A model generated the notes under the pieces. It was not told the origin of the DNA and ran no database searches. It worked only from the letters and a program-made list of their open reading frames with translations. The position numbers and the translations under genes were made by a program. Of a stretch of DNA of 64,000 nucleotides, positions 51,804 through 61,100 are shown piece by piece; positions within the stretch are counted from its first letter, which is position 1, and every line of letters begins with the position of its first letter. The stretch is taken from NCBI RefSeq assembly GCF_002153425.1, contig NZ_KZ119600.1:3810143-3874142 (forward strand), in the 5' to 3' direction. Origin of the DNA: Litchfieldia alkalitelluris (GTDB lineage: Bacteria; Bacillota; Bacilli; Bacillales; Salisediminibacteriaceae).

Positions 51804-53096
51804 ATGCAAGCGCGCCACCCACAGCAACAGGAAGCACAAAACAAGAATCAATCTGCAGGAGCAGCACAAGAACAAGCCATCCAAGGCCAACCAGAACAAC
51901 AGCAAACCATGTATAAAATCCTGTTTATCATTGGATTCGTGCACTTATTAAATGATTCGATCCAAGCGATCATACCAGCGATGTTCCCTATCCTTGAAAA
52001 CTCTATGGGACTTACGTTTACACAGCTTGGATTCATTGCCTTTGCATTAAACCTGACTGCTTCCCTCATTCAGCCACTTGTAGGGTTATATACAGATAAA
52101 AGACCGTCACCGTATGCCTTACCGATTGGACTTTGCTTTACTTTCGTTGGTATTATCGGTCTAGCCTTCGCACCAACATTTTGGTTCGTAATGGGATCAG
52201 TTATTTTCATTGGAATCGGCTCGGCCACCTTCCATCCTGAAGGGTCACGTGTGGCGTACATGGCAGCAGGTGATCGCCGTGGTCTAGCCCAGTCCATCTA
52301 TCAAGTTGGGGGAAACGGTGGCCAGGCCCTTGCACCACTAATTACGGCACTCATTCTCGTGCCATTCGGTCAGTTCGGTGCCATCTGGTTTACGATTGTT
52401 GCAGCACTTGCTATTGGATTATTATTTTATATTGCACGCTGGTACTCTCAGCAAATTAAAATCCAACAATCTATGAAAACAGCAGTAAAAAAAGCTAAGA
52501 CCAATACTAAGAACGCGATACAGAATAGAAAAATAGTAAAAGGTGCCATTATCCTACTAGTTTTTATCGTCTTTGCACGTTCATGGTTTCATGCAGCCAT
52601 TACAAATTTCTATGCCTTTTACATTATTGAACAATTTAATATGACGATTCCTCAAGCACAAGTTTACATCTTTATTTTTCTAGCAGCAGGAGCAGCTGGG
52701 ACCTTCGCCGGAGGACCACTGTCCGATAAATTTGGCAAACGAAATATGATCATGATATCCATGCTTGGCGCCGCACCACTGGCACTCATCATGCCACACG
52801 CAGGACCAGTACTGACCTACCCACTCATGGCCGTGATTGGTTTTATCGTCTTATCGAGCTTTTCTGTGAGTGTTGTGTATGCCCAAGAGCTTGTTCCGGG
52901 AAAAATAGGTACCGTGTCTGGTCTCATTGTCGGCCTTGCATTTGGCATGGGTGCCGTGGGCTCCGTCGCCCTCGGCTCACTCATTGACTGGATTGGCCTC
53001 ACAAACACCATGTTGCTTGCCGTCTCACTCCCGTTACTTGGGGTCCTTACCATGTTCCTGCCATCAGATCAGAAGCTGCAGGAAATGAACAATTAA
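51804..53096 (+). CDS. MFS exporter, fosmidomycin-resistance (Fsr) type
   Basis: Major-facilitator transporter of 430 residues with about 12 membrane segments after an unusual Gln/Ala-rich cytosolic N-terminus (MQARHPQQQEAQNKNQSAGA). The Fsr-like signatures FVHLLNDSIQAIIPAMFPIL, GIGSATFHPEGSRVAYMAAG and IYQVGGNGGQALAPLI are clear; the F-H-P-E-G motif is typical of this subfamily. It probably exports a toxic or signalling small molecule in exchange for protons. I start at ATG 51804, after AAAAGGGG. A reading from 51675 has no ribosome site. It is followed closely by a DUF456 gene. Confidence 0.92.
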   Translation: MQARHPQQQEAQNKNQSAGAAQEQAIQGQPEQQQTMYKILFIIGFVHLLNDSIQAIIPAMFPILENSMGLTFTQLGFIAFALNLTASLIQPLVGLYTDKRPSPYALPIGLCFTFVGIIGLAFAPTFWFVMGSVIFIGIGSATFHPEGSRVAYMAAGDRRGLAQSIYQVGGNGGQALAPLITALILVPFGQFGAIWFTIVAALAIGLLFYIARWYSQQIKIQQSMKTAVKKAKTNTKNAIQNRKIVKGAIILLVFIVFARSWFHAAITNFYAFYIIEQFNMTIPQAQVYIFIFLAAGAAGTFAGGPLSDKFGKRNMIMISMLGAAPLALIMPHAGPVLTYPLMAVIGFIVLSSFSVSVVYAQELVPGKIGTVSGLIVGLAFGMGAVGSVALGSLIDWIGLTNTMLLAVSLPLLGVLTMFLPSDQKLQEMNN

Positions 53097-53132
53097 AAAC
53101 CGAAAATGTCCTCAAGAGAAGGAGGGTTCCAT

Positions 53133-53618
53133 TTGGAAATATTACTATGGATCCTAATTAGTTTACTTTTCATTATAAGTTTTATCGGATTATTCTACCC
53201 TATCATCCCAGGTGTTTTACTCATCTGGCTTGGGGTGTTAACGTATCATTTCTTTATATCTGCTACAGGACTATCGTGGTGGTTGTGGATTTGCATCGTT
53301 TTACTAACCATTCTCATTTTTATCGCAGATATTATGGCCAACTTATTTTTCGTAAAAAAATACGGTGGATCACAGCAAGGGATGCGCGCAGCAACACTCG
53401 GTTTGATCGTAGGTTGCTTTGTTATTCCCCCATTCGGCGTTATAGTCGTTCCATTTATCTTTGTATTTGTCACTGAAATGCTTCAACAGAAAACATCTCA
53501 AGAAGCGTTGAAAGTTTCTGTTGGAACCCTATTAGCCTTTTTAAGCGGAACTTTTGCTAAAGCCCTTATCCAATTAACCATTATCATCGTGTTTCTAATC
53601 GACGCATTACTTTTTTAA
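53133..53618 (+). CDS. DUF456-family membrane protein
   Basis: Membrane protein of 161 residues with four or five spans and the DUF456 pattern: GLFYPIIPGVLLIWLGVLTY, then DIMANLFFVKKYGGSQQGMR, then GCFVIPPFGVIVVPFIFVFV. Family function unknown. The start is TTG 53133, 7 bases after GAAGGAGG; the ATG at 53106 is upstream of that site. It lies 36 bases behind the exporter gene, so co-transcription is likely. Confidence 0.85.
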   Translation: MEILLWILISLLFIISFIGLFYPIIPGVLLIWLGVLTYHFFISATGLSWWLWICIVLLTILIFIADIMANLFFVKKYGGSQQGMRAATLGLIVGCFVIPPFGVIVVPFIFVFVTEMLQQKTSQEALKVSVGTLLAFLSGTFAKALIQLTIIIVFLIDALLF

Positions 53619-53688
53619 AGGCTGTATAGAATACCTCCTTCTAAATTTGGCAATGATGCTATTACTTAGCTGATAGGAAGTATGAAAA

Positions 53689-54258
53689 ATGAGTAAGAAG
53701 CTATTCGTAGCAATGGGGCTTCTCATAGCATTGAGTACAGTAGCAGTAATTGGATCAATGACATTACCAACTGCTAATGAGCCCTTACCAGAATTAGAAT
53801 CCCCTACTGAACATGAAATAGAGGAAACCGAAGCTACCGTAAAAAATGAGTACATGGAATCTAATGAGATTGTAGAAACGGAACATACATCATCTACATC
53901 TGCCATGACACTTGAAGATATTAAAGATAAATATGAAAATAAGTTTGAAATCTTAGAGTCTGAAGCCCTAGTTGAAGTACAGAAACTTGTGGATATAGCC
54001 ATTTCCGACATTCAAGTTTATATGGAAGATGGAAAAATGCCTTCTATTATTGAATTATATAGCACCTACTACCGTGGTGGAACAGAGCTATTAGATGAAA
54101 TCGATAGTCGGTTTGAAACAAAGTACAATAACTTAACAGAGGAATTGACTGAGAATGGCTTTGATCCCAATGAAGCAGTTTTTTTTCAGGAAATTTTTAA
54201 CGAAACGAAAAGAAACTATTTAGTGGAATTAGTGGATTCATTGATGGAAGAAATCTGA
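53689..54258 (+). CDS. Secreted acidic helical protein
   Basis: Exported or membrane-anchored protein of 189 residues. The N-terminal hydrophobic segment (residues 4-25) is a signal peptide or anchor without a lipobox. A Glu/Thr-rich linker (30-75) leads to a helical domain (MTLEDIKDKYENKFEILESE, LTEELTENGFDPNEAVFFQE). No family recognised. It has no clear AGGAGG; TAGGAAGT lies before the ATG. It may be third in the exporter-DUF456 transcription unit, and the terminator at 54322 ends it. Confidence 0.7.
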   Translation: MSKKLFVAMGLLIALSTVAVIGSMTLPTANEPLPELESPTEHEIEETEATVKNEYMESNEIVETEHTSSTSAMTLEDIKDKYENKFEILESEALVEVQKLVDIAISDIQVYMEDGKMPSIIELYSTYYRGGTELLDEIDSRFETKYNNLTEELTENGFDPNEAVFFQEIFNETKRNYLVELVDSLMEEI

Positions 54259-54321
54259 TACTCCCAGACCTAAAGGAGTGGGGTTCTAGTTTACTGATAT
54301 ACTTCTCCAATGCTCTCACTA

Positions 54322-54370
54322 AAAAAGCACTCAAACCCTTAGACAATATCAAAGGTTTGAGTGTTTTTTA
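54322..54370. terminator. Bidirectional terminator
   Basis: AAAAAGCACTCAAACC pairs with GGTTTGAGTGTTTTTT around a 15-base loop, between convergent genes. Confidence 0.8.
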
Positions 54371-56416
54371 CTCATTATAAAAGCTGTACATGTTTTTTCC
54401 ATCGTTCTTTACCCCATACATTGCCATGTCTGCTTTTTTAATGAGGGTTTTCTGGGTTGTCCCATCTTTAGGATATATGGCGATACCAATACTTAAAGTC
54501 ACGCCCCATTCTTGACCTTCGTAATTCCACGGTTGGTTAGCTGCTCGGTGCAATTTTTCCACAGCAATTTTTATCTGATCTCGGTCCGTTATCCCTGTTA
54601 AGATGATATTAAATTCATCCCCACCAACCCTTGCTACAGTATCCCTCTTGCTGACACTCCTTTTTAGTCGTTCAGCTAGTACTTTTAAAAAGAGGTCTCC
54701 AGCGTCATGACCAAGTTCATCATTAATCGGTTTAAAGTTATCACAGTCTACGTACATGATAGCTAATTCTTGCCCGTTTTTTAGCGCCGCCTCCATACCT
54801 TCTTTCAGTTTTTCCTTGAACAGACTACGATTTGGAAGGGTTGTTAGTGGGTCGTAAAAAGCCATTTGGTGAATTTTGAGCTCATAAGCCTTTTTTTCTG
54901 TAATTTCTTCCCCTACTAACAAGACTTTCTCCACTTTGCCGTATTCATCTTTGATGGAAATCATATCAATGTTTATCCATAGCCACTCTCCATTAGCATG
55001 TTTGGCCCTTAGTTCGATTGATGCATGTCCATAGTTAGTCGATACTTCTTTAAGGGTGGTCTGAAACTTATTAAGGTCATTTGCATGTATGCAAGTTCCA
55101 AGACTATGCTTCATCAAAACTTGAGTATCATATCCTAATACTTTTTTATGGGAAGGAGAAACGTATAGTACTTCACCCGTTACACTTACAAGTTGAATTA
55201 AATCCTTGGAATTCTCAGCAATAAGTCTATATCTTAATTCACTTTTTTTGAGTTCTTCCTCGATCCTTTTTCGTCCAGAAATATTTCGAATGACAGAATG
55301 GACCGCCCTTTCCCCCTTCTCCATGATTTCAATTCTCGAAACTTCCACATCTAGTTCTTTGCCATTGACCGTTTGAACTTTTTCTTCAACCAACTTTAAA
55401 TGATCTTCTCCATTATACAGACGCTGTATATTTTCTCTCACTTTAGCTCTCACTCTTATTGGGTGGAAGTCATAAATGGATTTTCCTACTAACTGCTCTT
55501 TACCTGGTAACTCTAATAGGCACGCTGCCGCTTTATTTGCGTATAAAATAAAGCCATCACGATGAATGAGTGTCGCGTCAGGGGAATAGTCAATTAGTCT
55601 TCTTAACCGTTCCTCATTTTCTTTAATTGCCCTGTTTATACTTTTTTCTCTCGTTATATCTTTAGCTATTCCAAAGATTCCTACAACTTCCTGTTCAACC
55701 GTTATGGGAATATAAGTGATAGCCATCTCTTTTGTTTGACCATTCCCTAGTATTATTTTCGTCTCATATTCAACCGATTCACCATTTCTTGCTTTCGAAA
55801 AAAAAGTGAAAACTCGCTCCCTTTCAGCTTGTGGTATCATCGGTGTAAATGGCTTCCCTTCAAAATCGTTTAAGTTGTAACCTGTTAATTCTTCTGCCGC
55901 ACGATTAGCACTTCGAAAGTTACCATTCAAATCTAAGGAAAAAACTGCTGATGGGTGATTTTCTACTAATGATTTAAACTTTTGCTCACTCTGTTGAAGT
56001 CTTTTTTCCGCTGTTTTTCTTTTCGTAATATTTCTTGTCACACCTAATATATGGGTGACTTTTTCCCCCTCCACAATTGGAGTTAAAACCGTTTCACCAT
56101 AACTACCATTCATACTTGAATCAACATACATTCGAGATTCTTTTGAGAGACAAACTTCCCCATATTCCCTTTGAAGTTTCCTTACTACACCTTCATCCAT
56201 TACCTCATGTATTAATTTCCCCACCGCATCTTTAGACAAGCCTGCTACCTTCATAGCCTCATCATTAAATGCCATGTAACGAAAGTCAGCCCCCTCGTCA
56301 ACCACCTCCATGACAAAGATGGCATCTTTCATATAATTTATTAATGAAATAAAGTCACCTTTATTTTCCTTCAGTAAGTTGGCTAGCAATTCCAAAAACC
56401 CCTCTTTAATCTTCAC
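54368..56416 (-). CDS. Multi-PAS diguanylate cyclase (GGDEF)
   Basis: Cytosolic signalling enzyme of 682 residues that should make cyclic-di-GMP. Four PAS domains (about 20-135, 140-260, 265-385, 390-510) are followed by a GGDEF domain (520-682) with intact GGDEF at 598-602 and LTTLPNRSLFKEKL at its start. The inhibitory RxxD site is replaced by SKRD, so product feedback may be lost. No EAL domain and no membrane span. The assigned start is GTG without a good ribosome site; a TTG about eight codons later, after AAAGAGGGG, is possible. The cyclic-di-GMP riboswitch at 50.0 kb shows that the ligand is used in this genome. Confidence 0.92.
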   Translation of the reverse strand: MKIKEGFLELLANLLKENKGDFISLINYMKDAIFVMEVVDEGADFRYMAFNDEAMKVAGLSKDAVGKLIHEVMDEGVVRKLQREYGEVCLSKESRMYVDSSMNGSYGETVLTPIVEGEKVTHILGVTRNITKRKTAEKRLQQSEQKFKSLVENHPSAVFSLDLNGNFRSANRAAEELTGYNLNDFEGKPFTPMIPQAERERVFTFFSKARNGESVEYETKIILGNGQTKEMAITYIPITVEQEVVGIFGIAKDITREKSINRAIKENEERLRRLIDYSPDATLIHRDGFILYANKAAACLLELPGKEQLVGKSIYDFHPIRVRAKVRENIQRLYNGEDHLKLVEEKVQTVNGKELDVEVSRIEIMEKGERAVHSVIRNISGRKRIEEELKKSELRYRLIAENSKDLIQLVSVTGEVLYVSPSHKKVLGYDTQVLMKHSLGTCIHANDLNKFQTTLKEVSTNYGHASIELRAKHANGEWLWINIDMISIKDEYGKVEKVLLVGEEITEKKAYELKIHQMAFYDPLTTLPNRSLFKEKLKEGMEAALKNGQELAIMYVDCDNFKPINDELGHDAGDLFLKVLAERLKRSVSKRDTVARVGGDEFNIILTGITDRDQIKIAVEKLHRAANQPWNYEGQEWGVTLSIGIAIYPKDGTTQKTLIKKADMAMYGVKNDGKNMYSFYNE

Positions 56417-56479
56417 AGTCGATACGAGTTTCTATATAGTAGCTATATCTCCATTTATTGTTGCTGTTCAAGCAATAGT

Positions 56480-57526
56480 TTATTCCATTTCTGTTTGCAC
56501 GTAATGATACAAAAGCTTAGCTGTATTTTCAATAGATGAGACATGGGTTCTTTCATATGCATGGGAGGAGTCAATCCCGGGACCGATTAAGCCATGAACA
56601 ATATCACTTCCTGACCGAATGGCAGCAGATGCATCAGAACCATAGTAAGGATAGATATCCAGTTTATATTCCACATTATTTTCCACAGCGAGTTTCACTA
56701 ATTTTTTCCGAAGGCCTAAGTGGTATGGTCCACTTGCATCTTTCACACAAATGGAAACTGTATACTCATCCGTAGACTGACCATCGCCCATTGCTCCCAT
56801 ATCCACTGCAAGATATTCCACTGTTTCTGGGCTAATGTTCGAATTCCCACCATATCCAATCTCCTCATTGTTTGAGATAAGGAAATGTGTAGTATAAGGC
56901 AGAGTTAATTCCTCAGTAACCACTTGCTTAATCAACTGTAGCAATATTCCCACACTCGCCTTATCATCTAAGTGCCTAGACTTAATAAAACCATTCGGGA
57001 GGACCTGGACTCTCGGGTCAAAGGAAACAAAGTCACCCACTTCAATTCCTAAGGCGCGTACCTCTTCTGCACTATGTACTTTTTCATCTATACGGACTTC
57101 CATATTCGCCTGATTTCGCTCCGCTTTGCCCGCCTCTTTATATACGTGAACGGAGGTTTGATGCATAAGGATCGTTCCTGTGAAAACATCACCCGAAGCC
57201 GTTTCAATTTGACAATACTCCCCTTCAATGGCGTTATAACGAAAACCCCCAATTAAATCAAGTTTCAGTCGCCCGCTTGGCTTAATTTCTTTCACCATCG
57301 CACCAAGGGTATCCACATGTGCTGTCATCATCCGATGCTTCGAATCATCTTTCCCTCGAATCGTTGCAATCAAACCTCCTTTTCGGTTCCGATAAGTATC
57401 TACACTCAGTTCATGTAAGAATTTCTCTACAAAGGTAATCACATCACCTGTATTTCCTGATGGACTAGGTATAGATACCAGTTCTTTAATTAAACTTACT
57501 GTTTCTTGCCCATTTGGATAACTCAT
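56480..57526 (-). CDS. M42-family aminopeptidase
   Basis: Zinc or cobalt aminopeptidase of 348 residues of the glutamyl aminopeptidase/YsdC type. Metal and catalytic residues are in place: MMTAHVDTLGAMV (His70, Asp72), RHLDDKASVGILL (bridging Asp), NNEEIGYGGNSN (catalytic Glu), VDMGAMGDGQ and SSHAYERTH near the C-terminus. It likely forms dodecameric shells that trim peptides in the cytosol. ATG 57526 is set by GGAGGAG 6 bases upstream; an in-frame start at 57592 has no site. It precedes the cyclase gene on the same strand by 60 bases. Confidence 0.92.
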   Translation of the reverse strand: MSYPNGQETVSLIKELVSIPSPSGNTGDVITFVEKFLHELSVDTYRNRKGGLIATIRGKDDSKHRMMTAHVDTLGAMVKEIKPSGRLKLDLIGGFRYNAIEGEYCQIETASGDVFTGTILMHQTSVHVYKEAGKAERNQANMEVRIDEKVHSAEEVRALGIEVGDFVSFDPRVQVLPNGFIKSRHLDDKASVGILLQLIKQVVTEELTLPYTTHFLISNNEEIGYGGNSNISPETVEYLAVDMGAMGDGQSTDEYTVSICVKDASGPYHLGLRKKLVKLAVENNVEYKLDIYPYYGSDASAAIRSGSDIVHGLIGPGIDSSHAYERTHVSSIENTAKLLYHYVQTEME

Positions 57527-57717
57527 TAAGCACTCCTCCATTTTATTTATATTTTGGTTCTTTATATCTATTTTACTTTGCAAATATAACATAGTATAGT
57601 GACGTCCATCCTATTCCAGAAAAACTAAGTATAATGTAGACTTCATAGCTTCACCTCACCCGAAAATAGAAAGCCTATGTTGGGAGATTATTCTGGTTTG
57701 TATTGCAAAAAGGATAG

Positions 57718-57877
57718 TTACTGAAGCCTTGGAAGATCTTCTTTCCGGGTACTATCCCATACATAAATACCAATACATTTTGCACCATTCCCTAGGATAA
57801 ACACACCAAATGAACCAATAGCCCTATGTAAAAATAATTTCTCCCCTCTTCCCCACTCAAAAAACCTGCTTGTCCAT
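57718..57877 (-). pseudogene. Possible frame-shifted small gene
   Basis: ATG 57877 reads M-D-K-Q-V-F and meets TGA at a run of six T. Skipping one T opens 46 further codons of protein-like sequence (EWGRGEKLFLHRAIGSFGVF, then NGAKCIGIYVWDSTRKEDLP) to a TAA at 57718. There is no good ribosome site. It could be a decayed gene or chance. Nothing else is seen in 57527-58123 besides the leader of the protease gene. Confidence 0.3.
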
Positions 57878-58123
57878 CAAATTAATCATTTTTTTCATAT
57901 ATCAAATGTTTACAAACAGAATGAAACACATATCGATTCAAAATGACGAGAGTCACTAGCATATCAATTACAAATTACCTAAACCTAAGAATTTCCTCGA
58001 ATTTCCAACATTGTATTATCAGAAAATTTTAACTAATATACACATGAACGAATGACAGGAAGTTCCAATTAGGAAGGAGGAATCATACCTCATGTTTTAC
58101 TATAACACCTGTCAATCGTCTAA

Positions 58124-61100
58124 ATGAAGGAGGGATCTACTATTTTTAAACGGAAGAATACTAAAAAACTATCCATTATTCTCGTTCTAATCCTGCTCTT
58201 CACACCGTTTACTAGTGTTGCAGCAAATAGTGCCCAACAGAACGGAAGCTCCTCGGACTTCACTACAATGCTCGACTCTAAGAAAAAGTCACCATCAGAA
58301 AAAGTCGATAGCAACGTAGCTAAAATGCTCGAAAAGGAAGAATTCGTTACTGTATTAATCGAACTGGAAGAACAGGTAGATACGACAAAAGTTGCTGCTG
58401 AGGCAAAGCAACAACTAGGTACCCAAGCCACATCTTATAATCAAAAAATGGCTGCCCGTTATGCTGTGGTAGATTCACTACAAGAAGCTGCAGCAAACAC
58501 ACAAGCCCCTCTTATTTCAGCCCTTGAAAAAGCACAAGAGGCTGGAGATGTAAAATCATTTGAAAGCTTTTATATCATGAATGTCATCTCTGTAACTGCC
58601 TCAAAAGAGGTTATTGAAAAAATCTCTTCATATCCCGAAGTAAAGCGCATAAAAGAAAACGAACAGGTAGATATAATCTTACCTGAAAAATCAGAACAAC
58701 TTCCATTAGTAACAGCTGATGGCGTGGAATGGAACATCGATCGTGTCCAGGCACCAGAAGTTTGGAATGAATTTGGTGTTACTGGAGAAGGTATCGTCGT
58801 TGGTGTCATTGACACTGGTGTGGAATATACACACGAAGCACTAATGGAAAACTATCGTGGATACAATCCAAATGATCCAGATAACCCAGATTCCAATGGT
58901 AACTGGCTAGATCGCATTGGGAATAGTACGCACCCAGCCGATACACATGGACACGGAACCCATGTAGCAGGTACCGTCATGGGACAAGATTCAGCTGGAT
59001 TAAACAAAGTTGGGGTTGCACCAGATGCACAGTGGATTGCAGCTAGAGTTTTCTCAGATGCAGGAGGTACACAAGCAGATTTACTAGCTGCTGGTGAATA
59101 CATGATCGCACCTGATGGGGATCCAAGTTTAGCACCAGATATTGTACAAAACTCTTGGGGTGGACAACCTGGAGTGGATGATTGGTATCGACCTATCGTT
59201 ACTGCTTGGCGTGATGCTGGACAATTACCAGTTTTTTCAGCAGGTAATTCCGGTCCAGGTGCATCGACAGTAACTCCGCCAGCTAACTATCCTGAAAGCT
59301 ATGCTGTAGCTGCAACAGATAGTAATGATGGTGTAGCAAGCTTCTCTAGTAGAGGTCCTTCCCAATATGACGGAGACCAGAAGCCTAACATCTCTGCTCC
59401 TGGTGTAAACATCCGCTCATCTGTACCAGGGAATGGCTATGAAGGTGGTTGGAATGGGACATCGATGGCCTCTCCACACATAGCTGGCGTTGCTGCGATG
59501 CTCTTATCTATTGATGCATCACTATCACCTGATGAGCTCGAAGAAATAATGAACGAGACAGCCATTCCATTGACAGACAGTCAGTATACAGATGTCCCTA
59601 ACGATGGGTATGGGGTTGGTTTAGTCAACGCATATGAAGCCGTAGCAATGATCGCAGATGGAACTGGCTTTATTAGTGGACATGTTTTGACAGAAGGGTC
59701 TGATGAAGAGCCACCTGTCCTTGAGCACAGTCCAATCGACTTTACTTTCTCAGGGCTTGATGTACCTATTGAAGCTGTCATTTCAGATAATGTAGCTGTT
59801 ACTGATGCAGAAATTATTATCAGTCATGATAGCTGGGAGGACGATACTTCCATTCCAATGACTCTTACTTCAGGTGATCATCAAGTAGGAACATATCAAG
59901 GAGTTATCGCACCTGATTTAGTGCTTGAACCAGGATTTACTTATCAAATTCTTGCCCATGATTTTGGTGGAAACACAACTGCTTCTGATGAAGTTTGGGT
60001 AGATGTTGAATTTGGTATCGTACCTGATGAATACACGCAAGATTTTTCAGAATTCCCAATTGGTTGGGACATGAATGGTAGCTGGGAATGGGGCGAGCCT
60101 TCTGGCGAGAGTCCAGAACCTGTTGTTGGGGAAAAACTCATTGGGACTAACCTTTCTGGGAATTATCCTCCCAATGCAGCTGATCTTTTAGTATTACCAC
60201 CATTAGATCTGCGTGATGCAGAGGAAGCTTCATTAAGAATGCACCATTGGTATGACATTGAAGCAAACTGGGATTATGGATACATTGGAATTTCTAGCGA
60301 CCTTGGCGAAACTTGGGAAGTAATTGAAACCATTTCAGCAAGGGATCAAGAATGGAAAAACTTATTTATCGATTTAAACCCATATGTAGGTTCTGAGAAT
60401 CCTATATTAGTAGCTTTTGAATTGACTTCAGATAGTATAATTGAATATTTAGGTTGGTATATCGATAACGTTGAGTTAGTTGGTGAAGATACGGAAGCAC
60501 CTGATGCACCTACGAATTTAGAAGCAACGGCAAGCTCGACTGGTATCTCATTAAACTGGGAAGCTTCAGTTGCCCCTGATACTAACGGGTACAATATTTA
60601 TCGATCAACAACATCCGGCTCTGGATACGAATTAATTGGTGAAACTACAAATACTAGTTTTGCAGATAATACAACTGAAGCTGGAGAAGTATATTACTAT
60701 GTCGTGACAGCCTTTGATTACTCTAATAATGAAAGTGAGTTTTCTAACGAGGCTTCCGCTACTCCGCCACAAGTAGAAGTTCTCTTCCATACTGATTTCA
60801 ATGAAGATGACGGTGGGTTTACAACAGACGGAACTAATAATAGTTGGGAATGGGGCACACCAACTTCTGGACCAGGAGAAGCATTTACTGGTGACAATCT
60901 TTGGGCCACCAATCTCGATGGAGATTATAACAACAATGAAGACAGCTGGATAGTGAGTCCTGAAATTGACTTAAGCCCTGAGCTAAGTACGGCTGAACTT
61001 AACTTTACGTACTGGCAAAATATCGAAAACAATTGGGATTTCGGCTATGTAGAAGTGACAACCGATGGTGGAGATACATGGGATACGTTAGAAACATATA

